DNA of 64,000 nt from the NCBI GenBank assembly GCA_003117195.1, contig BDSI01000040.1, forward strand, positions 820,783 to 884,782, read 5' to 3'. The first letter of the stretch is position 1, and each line of letters begins with the position of its first letter. The notes beneath the pieces were generated by a model that was not told the DNA's origin, ran no database searches, and worked only from the letters and a program-made list of their open reading frames with translations. This DNA is from Eudorina sp. 2006-703-Eu-15 (taxonomy: Eukaryota; Chlorophyta; Chlorophyceae; Chlamydomonadales; Volvocaceae). The position numbers were made by a program, and so were the translations under genes. Positions 31,901-43,284 of this stretch are shown here, one piece after another.

Positions 31901-34900
31901 CAAATGCTGCTGGACTATGAGCGGGCCGCCGCTGAGAATGCGGCGAACGCGCACCCGCAGCTGGCCTGGCCGGAGGAGGGCCCAGCTGAGGGGGACACCT
32001 CCATGGCGGTGGTGCCCAGCGACCCCAATGCCGCGGGGAAGTACTGTGAGCACGTGCGCGCGGGTGCCCCGCTGCTGGCGCACGGCATGTGCCGCCCTTG
32101 CCTGGAGGAGTACCTGCAGGTCACCATGTCAGTCCGGGAGGTGGGTAAGGGAGGCGGCTGTGGGAGGAGGGTGCGGGATGAGGCGGGGTGCTGGCAACAC
32201 AAGTTGGTAGCAGAAACGAGGTGCTGCGCAAAGCTTATGTGTCGATATGAGGCAGTGTATGATCGCTGGGTGGCAGTGGTGAGAACGCGGTTTTTACCCC
32301 GGCGGTCCTTCGACAAGCTTTCCTGCTCGGCCCCAGGGTGTTGCCTCGTTGCTGTCGTACGGCACGCGACCCCGCAGGGCGCCCAGAACCCGCCCGCCTT
32401 CATCCGCAACTTGAGGCGAGACGTGCGGAAGCGAGTCCGGGCGCAGCTGGAGGGCGAGCGGCCCATGCTGCTGCAGCAGGTGCGCAGCGCGGCGATGTCA
32501 GGGCGAGCCGACGCCCCTGGGCCATACGCACAATGGGGGCGGTATCGGGGATGCGACCCGCCTTCTTTGTCCACGAGCGCACAGCGACGAGGGGTGCGCC
32601 GGACAATTGCCAGGGGTGGACGAGGACTGCCGCGTGCTTTGCACTCGCGGTGCGCGCCCGCTCCGTTCCAAGCGCCGATGTGCTGGGCGGTCTGATCGTG
32701 TATAAGAAAAAACGCTCTGTTCGCGTACGTGTGTTGTAGCTCTCTCTGTACATGTGTTGTATGCTTGCAGTTGCACACGTTCACACGCTGCGGGGTCGGA
32801 AGGTATTGACCTGATTTGCCGATGACTTTGTCAGAGTGCGGGAGGCCCTGGGCTGTTCAGAAGGGCGTGGGGCCCTTCGCGGGCACAGCAGCGTGAAGGC
32901 TACCCCGCTCATTTGCTGCTATGTTGCCGTAGGGCCAGGGCCCGCTGGCGCTCGAAGACGATTCGGACATCCACGAACGTGAGTGCGGGTCTGTCTGCTC
33001 TTGGCTGGCCTGGCGACCAGGGCACGTTGTGCAGCATGGCACTGATTGCGCGCATGGACCACCCGCGCGCATGTATGCACAGCTGTGCGGACATGAGACA
33101 TGCTTTGACACCGCCTCCCGGAACGGAACGTCCCACGTGCAGAGCGCCATCTGGAGAACGAGGCGGCTGCGGAGGAGGGCGGGGATGCGGGGGCGGGCGG
33201 GGGACCCGCGGCGCTGCCTTCCACCAGCCAGGCCGCCGAAGGTCCCAGCGGGGCCGGTAAAGAGGGCGGGGGCAGAAAGGTCTCGGCAGCGGATGAGGAC
33301 GAGTTCGATGAGGCGCTCCACAGCTCGGACCTGCAGCCGTTGGCCAAGGCACTGGGGGGCGCGGTCGCGGCAGTGGCCTTGGCGCCTCGACAATTGAAAA
33401 GATTGCGGCGACACGGGGGGGCAGCCGCGGACACGGAAACGGCCCCGGATCCGTCAGCGGCCGCGGAAGCAGCGCCGCTGGAGGAGACGGTGACCGCGGA
33501 CGCAGCCAAAGACGCGCGGACAGGCGAGCCCTCGGCACCAGCGGGCACGGCAAGTACGGAGGCGGTGGGCGAGCCAGCGGCGCGCGACGACGCGGGACTT
33601 GCGTCCGGGTCCGTTGCGGCAACCGGGGACGGCAGCCTGGCGCTTGTGGATCCGGCGCCGCAACAGGGGCAGGAGCAGGCGATCACGGCGGTGGGTGATA
33701 ACGCCGTGACGGTCGCGGGCGGTGTGGTTGCGGCCGGCGACGACGAGGACGAGCTGAGCAGCGACCATTTGTCGGATGTGGACGAGGACGACATCGCGGG
33801 CTACCTGGCCACGCGGGAGGAGGCCAGTGTGCGCGAGCAGCTGTGGACCGAGATGAACAAGGACTGGATTGAGAAGCAGCAGGCCAAGAAGGCGGCGGAG
33901 GCGGCGGAAGGTGCTGCCGGCGGCGAGAAGCCGAAGCGCAAGTACAACCGCAAGGTGCGGGAAACCGTAGCGGTCCGGGCGGCGGGGTGAAGTTGCGGTG
34001 GTCTTGGCACGGTTTGGCTGATGGACATGCGAGATGGTGGGCGGTCCGGCGCCGTGTCTCGAATCCGGTGATCGCGTCCCACCGCCTCGTCCTGGGGAAC
34101 AGTCACTGCGGACTCATGGCTACACGGTCCCAGGTCCACCGTGGCACTCCACCCGATGGCACCGTCCGCGTCCGTTCGATAGCTTCTTTCGAAGAAGCAG
34201 AGGGCCGCCCCGCGGCAGTCCGACTCGTGGGGGGTTGTCCTCCATTGCCAGCTCCCAGCTGCTGGCCGCGGGGGTCATTGGGATCATCTACCTCCTGGCG
34301 ATTGGGCCGCGGAGGCACCTGATCTGCCCACCGCCACTCACGGCGCGCATCCCCGGCCCCGTCCCCTTCCCCTTTCTTCTCACCTACAACAGAAGGCCGA
34401 GCTCCCAGCCGCGGAGGACGCGGCCGGCGCCACCCGCAACCTGCTGGCCGCCAAGAAGCTCTCCAACAAGATCAACTATGGCGCCCTCGCGGACCTCTTT
34501 GGCAGCGGCGGCACCGCGGGACCCGCCAAGGAGACGGACTCGGCCGGCCCGTCAGGCAGCGGCCTGCAAGCAGCGGACGCCGGCGGCAGCGGAGCCTACG
34601 GGGCCTACTCGTGGCAGGGTGATGCGGGTCCGTCCGGGGCCACCAGCGCTGGGGAGTACGGGGAGGCGGCGGCCGCGGGCCCGGCGGCAGGGGCGTCGGG
34701 ACGCGGTTCCGGGCGGGCTGGGAAGGCCGCGGCGGGGGAGAGCGACCGGTACTCCGCCGCGTTGGAGGAGGAACAGTCGCGGCTGGGCGGGCTGGGCGGC
34801 GGGGGCTTCCTGGGCTCGCTGACATTCATGAGGGGAGGCGCGGACGCGAAGGGAGGCGGGGGTGCGCGGGCGCGACCGCAGGGGCTGAGCCTGAAGCCCC

Positions 34901-34911
34901 GGGGGCGGTGA
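28989..34911 (+). CDS. BRF1: BRF1, TFIIB-related subunit of RNA polymerase III factor TFIIIB, 872 aa, 12 exons
   Basis: BRF1 recruits RNA polymerase III to tRNA, 5S and U6 promoters with TBP and BDP1. Exons: 28989-29066, 29139-29294, 29398-29556, 29861-29960, 30321-30454, 30861-30998, 31366-31497, 31898-32140, 32378-32479, 32933-32978, 33143-33954, 34393-34911. The zinc ribbon is intact: CSQC near residues 4-7 and CVQC near 24-27, completed across the first intron. Two cyclin folds follow ([16 protein letters not shown]...[35 protein letters not shown]). The TBP-binding homology region is clear: [26 protein letters not shown] and [16 protein letters not shown]. An acidic, Ala-rich linker lies between the folds and this region, and the Gly-rich C-terminal tail is probably disordered. 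The ~870 aa length is long for the family. The first intron has a GC donor. Confidence 0.95.
29067..29138 (+). other. GC-AG intron in BRF1 that splits the zinc ribbon
   Basis: The donor CAG|GCAAGG is joined to the acceptor AACGCAG, giving CCVQ followed by [10 protein letters not shown]. This is the only join found that restores the CxxC pair of the TFIIB-type zinc ribbon. A GT donor six bases upstream would delete VQ and break the motif. Confidence 0.85.
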
Positions 34912-36456
34912 GGAAGTCCTCCGCCAAGGGGACTGAAAATCCGAAGGAATACGCAGGAGGCGCCTTAAAGGACGCAGGCCGTACAGCAAGGATACACTTA
35001 CCGATGTGGGTGACGTGCCGCATACTGAAATGCTCAAACGCGCGGCGGCAGTGACGCTGAGCTGCTACGCCTGTCATATGAGTTACGGGTGGCTTGAAGC
35101 GTCCGCGCCATGAGTGCCACATATATAAACATAATACATGATATGTTGTGGGTGGAAACGTTGGGCAGCGCTTCTGGTCCATCTGACATGCGGATGTGCC
35201 CCAATACATGCCGTGCCGCCGGCCATATTCCGCTTATTGCTGTTCTAGTTTGGCGGCTGCTAGGCAACAAGTTGAGCGGTGTTTTGTGCAGCAGATCGTT
35301 GCGCCGTTTTGTTTGTCCCGCGGACGGCGCACTTGAGCGTTGCAATCTGCACGTCGGTAGCGCACCAGTGAAGGAAATGACGCTATCGCTGGATGTGGGT
35401 GATGCATGTCCCATGGGACAGTTTGCAGCAAGGATTCCCCGATGGCCCTGATGCCCCCGAACACGAAGCTGCGGTGGAGGGCTTGGTCCTCGATAGGGTG
35501 CTGAGTGGGGTGATATACCGTGGGCGGCACGCCGTACACATGTGCACACGTCGCGTACCGTACATGAGTCAATGAATAATATTGCGGACCCCAGAAGGGA
35601 TTGTAAGTCTTGCTTTGCTGGAGATAAGTGCATGCATCAGTTGAAGGGTTGCGCCCCTTGCAAAGAAGTACCGCCGTGCCCCCGTGCAACCAGTTGCTCC
35701 GGCTGTGGCCTGCAGCCTCCCAACGTAATCCATGACTGAGGGCACAGTGCGACTAGCGCTCCAGCCGAGCCACAAGAGCCTCCCTCGCCTGCGTCACTGT
35801 TACCTCACCGGCCCCGTATTTGCGCTGCCGAGCCTGATTGAGCAGCCCGATTTATTGACCAGCGCTGGTGCAATCACTTTTTTGGGGACGTCCGTATGTG
35901 GGCCGGCTCTGGTGCCTGAGTCAAAATTTTGGGACGCCCACTTGTAGACCGGCTCCAGTGCCTAAATCACAGATGGGGGGATGTCCAAATTCGAGCGCTC
36001 TCTACTTTCGGCAGCACCAGAGGACAGGCATCCTCAGCTTGCCAGATGCTCCACATATCCAATACAATAATACTTACACACTGAGTCTTGTGAAACAATG
36101 CTGCTTCATGGTTCATGCCTTTGATAAGTTCCAAGACTTCTATATCCGACCGTTGGTCGTTGTTCGCCAACCGCAGACGAGCCGTCACGGCTGGCAACCT
36201 GGCACGGTAGCTTGTCCCCTGCACAGTTGATGTTTCTATTGAAAATAACACGTTTCCCTTACATAGTGCATTATCTTTGTCGTTTGACGCGTAGATGCGC
36301 TGCGGCTGCAGCTTTCGTGCCGCCGACATTTGGTATTGCGATGATACGATTTTCATTTCATATAACGTCTTGACTGTATACAATTGAGGAATTATATATT
36401 CGTAGCGCTTGTCTGACCGGCCGATTCCCCGTTAAATTTCCGGTGTATAAGCAACG
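34912..36456. other. Intergenic between BRF1 and the WDR18-like gene
   Basis: About 1.5 kb of UTR and promoter sequence with no supported gene. At 35893-35985 there is an imperfect tandem duplication of a ~60-bp segment (CCGGCTCTGGTGCCTGAGTC versus CCGGCTCCAGTGCCTAAATC). Confidence 0.45.
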
Positions 36457-39400
36457 ATGCCGGCTTCCGCCCTCTTGATAACGTCAGGAGCTGCTGATGG
36501 AAGCATAAGTTTGTGGTAAGTTGTAACCTATGGGACGGGTTCGTTGAGAGCGCCAGTTGAAGCCCCTCGTGCACTGCCAATTCGTGAATTGCTCGTGCAG
36601 CGACTTGCGGAGCGGCGAAACAACAACCAGCTGGAAGGGAAATTTTTCGGCGAATGGGGTTTGCGTACTTGGTCCCGCGTCCGTCGCGGCGGCACAAGCC
36701 GACAGGGCAAGCGTGCAATTCCTCTCGGTTCAGGTACTATTGCCCATACGCATCGCCGTGATGTCACCGTGGGTTTCCAAGCTGATGGGAGGAACGCCAT
36801 GACAGGGCCAAGCACAGCAACGTGCGCTGGTCGCGGAAACCCTAACCGTACTGGCGGCAACCACGGACGGTCAGTACCTGAGCGGCGGAAGCGCCAGCGG
36901 CACCATTTACCTGTGGGAGGTCGCGTCGGGCCGTCTCCTTCTTCAGTGGCCAGCGCACTACAAGGTACAGGCCCGCATTCAATCTCGGAGTCCATACCTT
37001 CCGCACAGGTCTGGTCGCGCGGCGCCTTGCGGCCGGAGGGGTGCGGGTTGTCACCGATGCCCAGTGCTGACCTTGCCCACTAACAGTCGTGACGCATCGC
37101 CCTACCAATCAATTATTGGCAATGCCTGCCCTTGACCAACTGTCGTTCTTCGTATGCCGTACGACCCGTGCCGCCCTATGTATTCGTCAATGCCACCTCC
37201 ATCCGCCCACTTTGCTGCCTTTGCATGCACGCTTTTCTCATGCATGCGTTGTCGCTATCTGATCCTGCACCCAAAAGCGCGCCCAATGGACAGCGTGCAT
37301 CCGACACCGCAGCCTTTCCATTCCTTTATGGGTCGGGCCTTGGGTACATAATATACAGCATATGGGCGACTGTTGGGCGCTGCTGTGGCCGTCGCACATC
37401 GCGCACACCTGCCTTGCCCGCCTTCAGATGCTCGGCCCCTCGCATGTCACGCACTCCTGTTCTGCCCGCCTAAGAAACACACACATGCGCAGGTTTTGGT
37501 AAGTATCCGGACCTGGGCGGTTATGGGTGGGCTTCTTGTTAAACACACATGCGACCCATCGGGTTCCGGGTGTTACCGTATCTGCTTCCGTCGCCTGCAT
37601 CGCCTCCGCGAAGCTGGACTCGGCTTCTTGCGGCTCAGTTTCCGTTTGTACACACACGTGTGCAGTTGGCTTCACGCCACAAACCGACGCGCCCCACTAA
37701 AACACACGCGCACTCTACACATATACCACACACGTAGGCACACACGTGGACACACACGTAGACACACGCCCTGCCTTGCCGGCCGCTCAACGCGCACGCG
37801 CCCAGGCCATCACCGCGCTTCTCTTCGTGTGCGGGTCCTCGCTGCTGGTGTCCGGCGGGGAGGACACGCTGGTGCACGCGTGGCTGCTGCCGGACCTCCT
37901 GGACCCCTCCCTGGACCTGGACCGGGCCGCGCCCCTGGCCGCGCAGCCCAAGCCGCTGCACTCGTGGTGCGACCACACGCTGCAAGTGACGGCGCTGGTG
38001 GCTGGCGTGGGGGAGGCCGCGGCGGTGCTGGCCAGCGCCTCCCTGGACCGCACCATCAAGCTGCGGCGGCTGGCGGACGGCTGCCAGCTGAGATCTGTGG
38101 CGCTGCCGGCGGCCATCAACGACATCGTGTTGGACTCGGGTGGGGACGGCGTCACGGTGGATGAGGGCGGGGGAGGCTTAAGGGGTTAGGGTGGGTGGAT
38201 GAGGATGCGGACGGCGTGAGGAGGGAGGTCGATGAGGCCAGGGGCGGCGTGAGGGGTTTAGGGTGGGTGGATGAAGGGACAGATGTGATGATATCGGCCT
38301 GCGGTCGGGTGGTACGGCTTACCTCGAACGTGTTGCGTGTGGCGCTAGTGGCCGGGGAGCGGGTGCTCCGCACCGCCCAACGGGACTGGTCGCTACACGT
38401 GCAGCTCATGTGCGGGCCCAACCAACCTTCCCACGCACTGGTCGCGGTCCGGTAGGGGATGTCCATGGCAGCTTGCAGCCTGTACAGCGGGGGGCTGGCG
38501 TGTGGACGCAAACATGCCGGCCCTCGTGTATCCCATTGATGCCCTGACGGTACTCTGCGCGTCATGGGTCGCATCGCCTCATGGGCCGCATCGCCACATG
38601 GGCCGCGCCCCTCTTGCCCACCTGATGCCACGGCGGTTGCCGAGGTGCAGGCGAGGAGATGCTGTACGCAGCCGGCGGCGATGGCGTTGTATACGGCGTG
38701 CCGCTGATTGACGACGGCGGCGGCGTGGAGGGCAGGGGCGCGCAGTCAGCGACGGCTGCAGCCGCCGGCCGGGCGCTGTCCAACGTGCAGGACGGCAGCG
38801 GCGGCGGCGGGGGCTACCTCGCGTTTGTGGGTCACAGCCGCCCGGTGACGTGCCTGGTGCTCGCGGCGCTGGACCCCGGTTTGGACTCGGCTGCCGCGTC
38901 GGCCCACACCCGGGGGGATGATGCGCTCATCTCCGGCTCCGAAGACGGCACTGTGCGCATCTGGGACATCCACAGCCGCCAGGCCCTGCAGGTGCGCGAT
39001 TGGGCGGCTCCGGCGGGGATGCCTCCGGGACTACCCCGTGAGGGTGGTCGCTGTGGTGGTGGTGGTAATGGTGCTGGCAGCAGCGTCCAGCCGCGGCTCA
39101 TGATGGCGTATGGGTCCGGGGGTCGCGCTGAGGCTGCTACTAGAGGTCGGAGCCGGCACCGCTGATGCCTGATGCAGCTAGAGGGGCGGACACGGTCGTG
39201 CAGGTCTTCCCCCGGTACGTGTTGGTCCAGGGGTATGTACTGCACCTGGACTGATCTGCAATGATGCGCCCGTTGCTTCCTTCCTTCCCCGGGATGCCTT
39301 CCGGCTTCACGTGCTATGGCAACTGCTTCCGTCGGTCTGTCCGGCCGCGCGTCCGTCCGTCCCCACCCAGGTCATAGCAGCCCCCGGCAAGGCGCCCGTC

Positions 39401-40162
39401 AAGAGCGTCAGGGCCTTGCCGTACCTACTGCTTGGGACCGCGCCCCAGCACAAGGCTCACGCCTCTTCGCACGGCGCCCAGCAGCAGCAGCAGGCGCCGC
39501 TCAGCAAGTACTCGGGTGGGTGGGTGCGCCCGTCCGCCCGGAGAGACACAAGAATGGGCGAAAGGGGCCTTGTGGACCACCATGGTAACCACCCCGCCAC
39601 TGCCTTCCTAGGACCCGTGGTGCTATGGTCGGGCGAACATCGTGTCATGAGAAATGCATTGGGGGCGGTTACCGGCCGTGCCGCGTGCGCGTTGCGCAGC
39701 AGGTGTGCTTGGGTGTGACTCCGGCCCGTACGATGTATGTGTGGACAACACCTTAGGACCTGCACCCAGTGTCAGCCCTAGACCCTTACCCCTCTTAAAG
39801 CTTTGCCCATGCGCGGACGTGTACGTCGTCCTCTTCCTTGCCACGTAGCTCCCGTGTGTAGGCCCCCGGCTCAGAGCGGATGCACCTCACAGTCCCGCAC
39901 TGAACTGGCGCTGCCGATCTCCCCCGGCCCCCGGGGCCCGCGTGCTGTGCTGTTATGGGCGTCTGGTGCCACAGGTCCCGCGGCCGGCGGCCGGCCCTGG
40001 CAGGGGGCGGTAGTCCGGGTGGACGGCAGCGAGCCGCTGCCGCAAGGGGGGTTGCTGCGCCCGGGTCGCACCGGGGGGCAGTTGGCGCTGTACCGCCCAG
40101 CGGACCGCGGGGACCTGAAGACGCCCACTGCGGAGGCGGACTGGCTGCAGGCACTGTCGTGA
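36457..40162 (+). CDS. WDR18: WDR18/IPI3-like WD40-repeat protein, 448 aa, 7 exons
   Basis: IPI3/WDR18 belongs to the Rix1/PELP1 complex needed for 60S ribosomal subunit maturation. Exons: 36457-36515, 36601-36733, 36818-36964, 37806-38139, 38651-38991, 39371-39515, 39975-40162. The start is ATG 36457 (MPASALLITSGAADGSISL), the first blade. Further blades: YLSGGSASGTIYLWEVASG, LLVSGGEDTLVHAWLLPD, VLASASLDRTIKLRRLADG, MLYAAGGDGVVYGVPL and ALISGSEDGTVRIWDIHS. The order and spacing, including the long loop after HAWLLPDLLD, fit the IPI3/WDR18 family better than a generic WD40 protein. Two blades have lost the usual Trp (SLCDLRSG, KLRRLADG). The first WD Trp position is also a splice junction, so TGC there depends on the intron 36516-36600. 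The last exon (GPAAGGRP...QALS) is less conserved. The gene name rests on family resemblance judged by eye. Confidence 0.78.
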
Positions 40163-41399
40163 ACCCCGGCGAGCCGTTCGGAGAAATCTGGGCCCCTTGG
40201 ATCGCCCGGGCGGGGCTAAGAGCCCACCTAGGAAGACTGGTCAGAGCGGGCTGCGTTATTGAGGGCTGTGGCAGGAGGATCAGTCCGTATGTTTCATCGT
40301 TAGTGAGCGGTGCCTCAAGGACTTTATGACCTTTGTGCCACCGACTGAGGCGTAGCGCCTGTTATAGCAGGGAGCTGGCGGGTCGTGGTATACAACGAGA
40401 CTGTGCAGGCATTGTGTGCCTGATCTCCGACCGACTGCGACTTGGGATAGCATGGCTGGATGAGGGCCTCGCAACAAGACGAAGAACGGCAAACTGGTGG
40501 CCTGTGTACACCTCCACTTGCGCACCTTGCTGCGCTGATATCTCCCGCAAGGATGCAGGACAGGCTAGGACCTGGGCTGCCAGAGCTGTGCACCATGGAC
40601 CCTTTTGGACACGTCCTTGACCCCTTGGCTGCAGCTATCTCCAACGAAGATCCCAGTGCTGAAACCTAAAACGTATGCAACCCCCCGGCCATGTGAAACG
40701 CACAAAGATCCCAGTACCCATTACTGACCGTTGCAGCATTCAGCAAGGACCGCCTCCAGGTTGTCAATTGGACTTTCGAATTTGGAGTCCAGCATCCACT
40801 CAACGGAATCATCTGGGCACGTGTCAGACGCAAGCACCTCGTGCTCTACTTGCCCACGATGCGATGCCACAGCCTGACTCCGCACTCCGAACATATCAGA
40901 AACCTCGGCGCGGGCGGTCTAATCCCCTGAGCGCTTGAGCATCCGAACTTCCGAAGGACTCAACCGCCATTTGCATCTCCTGACAGCGCCACTTCATAGC
41001 ACTTGATCTCGACGGGCCTACTACTGCAGTGTGTGCAAGACCCGACGACGCGACGATCTGAAGCTTCGCACTGCATGTCCATTACTCAATGACCAAGCTA
41101 CACCTGGCCTGTCCAATAATCTTCTGGTTTCCCCAACCTCCGTTCGCTTTGCAAACCTCCGCCCAAACGCGCAAAAGTGGGCGGAGAAGAAAACACCCGC
41201 GGACGCATGCTTACAATTCCCCACATACTCGCCGAAGCCACAAACAGTGGGCAAAATTTTGTGTCTGCGGCGACTCGTGCACGACTGCCATGGAAACGTC
41301 TCACACTGGCAATCCTCATCAAATGAATAACTGCCGGCCGCTATAGTACAGTGGAGGTAAGGCTCACTCCGCCAGCACCAAACCGGGCCTCGGTGTCCA
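40163..41399. other. Convergent 3' region between WDR18 and OHP2
   Basis: About 1.2 kb with no coding signal. On the minus strand a TGTAA lies near 41210-41214, about 190 bp past the OHP2 stop, and is a candidate poly(A) signal. Confidence 0.45.
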
Positions 41400-42273
41400 T
41401 CAGTCGAAATCCGCAATGCCCAGGTACGACACCATCAGCTTCAGCTGGTCGATGAAGTCAACGCCCGTCGCGTACTCTGCAAAAGAAAGACGTAGGCTCG
41501 GCGTTGGGCACAAATAGGCACGGTGTGGCCTCGACCATGGAGACAATGTGGAGGTTACCAGCTGCTTACCCGTGAGCATACCGACGAGGAGACCGAACAT
41601 GACCCAGCGCCCATTGCTGATCTCGTTCTTCTTGGTCCATCCAAACACCCTGGCAGGAAAAATTGTCGTTCCAGGGCACGGTTGGCAGCAGGGGATAGGT
41701 ACCCCCCGGGGTATGGGTAGACCATTCTGTCCCCGATCTAAGGCAATATCAGCTTACTTAGATTGCTCTCGCAGCTCCGCAACACGCAAGTCCTGGAAAT
41801 ATTGGCGAATCTCCTTGGCACGTTGACGCTGGTACTCGATGGTCACGCGCCTGCGTTGTGCCGAGGGTCGTTCAAGTGCCCAGGCAAGGAAAGCAAGTTT
41901 TGGAAACTCCGTTCTTACCCATCGCCAACTGCCGCTGGCGAAGCAGCATTCGACGGCCCTGCGGGAGCAGCGTCGCTAAAGAGGCGCTTCTGCTCAGACT
42001 CGGGGCGCTTAAGGTCCGGCTTTTTCAGCAACTGGTTGTCCGCTGCTGCTCGCGTAACGACGGCCTGGAAACACCAAGGTTCACAGCTTCAAACGTCACG
42101 AATGATAAAGCGGTGACCAGGCATCCATACCTTGCGCGCGTGCCGCGAGCTCAATTTGCATCCTGCGCGAAACGCAGGACCGACAACATTAAGAATGGGT
42201 TTAGAAGGTCTTCTGTTACAACACGTCACGTAGGAAAGTCACCTGTGTGGCTCTGCATGCTCAAGGCCGGCAT
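41400..42273 (-). CDS. OHP2: One-helix protein 2 (LHC-like, photosystem assembly), 152 aa, 6 exons
   Basis: OHP2 is a thylakoid one-helix member of the LHC superfamily that binds pigments and helps deliver chlorophyll during photosystem II reaction-centre assembly, with OHP1 and HCF244 in plants. Minus-strand exons: 42243-42273, 42131-42162, 41919-42064, 41758-41850, 41570-41649, 41400-41476. The start ATG at 42273 opens a short basic transit peptide (MPALSMQSHTGCKLSSRHAR). A stromal helix follows (EYQRQRAKEIRQYFQDLR), then the single chlorophyll-binding transmembrane helix with the LHC signature FGWTKKNEISNGRWVMFGLL. The C-terminal segment is VDFIDQLKLMVSYLGIADFD. The Glu and Asn/Arg ligand positions of the LHC motif (E-x2-NGR) are present. 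It is divergent from the V-ATPase subunit C gene. Confidence 0.93.
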
Positions 42274-43284
42274 GATTGCAAGACAGGCAAGTTACAAAGG
42301 TTTTCCTTTAACAAATACAAAGCATAATCGCATGTATCAACGTTAAGGAAAGAGGTATTCGGGTGGTGCGTACGGCAGAAGTTGCTCGCCACACACCACA
42401 GAACATATCACGGTCTGCAAATGCGCAAAGTATGTCCGCAGAAGCTACACCTCTGATTCAAGTGAAGATATACCATGTCCTTCATTTCACTGTCTTCGCT
42501 GATGGAAAGAAAAAGGAGCATCCGTTGGACACACATTGACGAAGGCAGCATGTTCCCGTGCCCATTGCGCTGCGCAAACGTGTCATTGTGCGTTTCAAAT
42601 TCAAGTTCAGCGCGTGCAACTAACACGAATTCGACGCATGTTGCTCAGCCATCAACTGTCTCAGGCACTGGGGACACGGCGAGTGCTCTTTGTTTGCATG
42701 CCGAAGGGGGTGGTGCCGTCGCACTCTACAACTCTCCTCTACCGAAAATGGCAGGTTGAGAGCTATCCCACGTCACAAAGTAACTATTTGATATCGGCAC
42801 GTTTACCAGCTGACCATCTGGCGTGCCGTGAGGTCGAGTCCCCCGCCCTTAGCGGTCGAACACGGGGTCGTGCCTACAACTCCCTCGCAGTAGCGCACAA
42901 CCAGATAATGCCCAACGCTCTCTGCCAACCACAAGACGGTCTATAGTACAAACATGGCAGCTTGTCGGCAGTGTGTAAGCTGCCGAAGACCTAGTATCCC
43001 GTAATGGAACTGCCTTCGCCGGGTCTCCGTCGAGCGCAGGCCTGCTGCTAGCATATGTTCACCCGGGTACATCCCCTTTGCGGCATGTTCCTTTCTGAAG
43101 CACGGCAATTACCTATCTACGGCAGGGACTGGTAAATCGTAAATGTAACTGGCAAGACTGACTGGGACTGTCAAGAACGAAGTCGTACACACACTGTGGG
43201 CAAAACCTCCTCCTTTCCAATTGTCACTGTTTCGTTTATGAATACAGAAGCAATTGCAGCTCAAAATTCTCGACTGCAAGCACC
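42274..43284. promoter_or_regulatory. Divergent upstream region of OHP2 (-) and V-ATPase subunit C (+)
   Basis: About 1.0 kb between the two start codons, with no supported coding sequence. It must contain both promoters. I could not pick out a specific light-responsive or core element. Confidence 0.5.
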
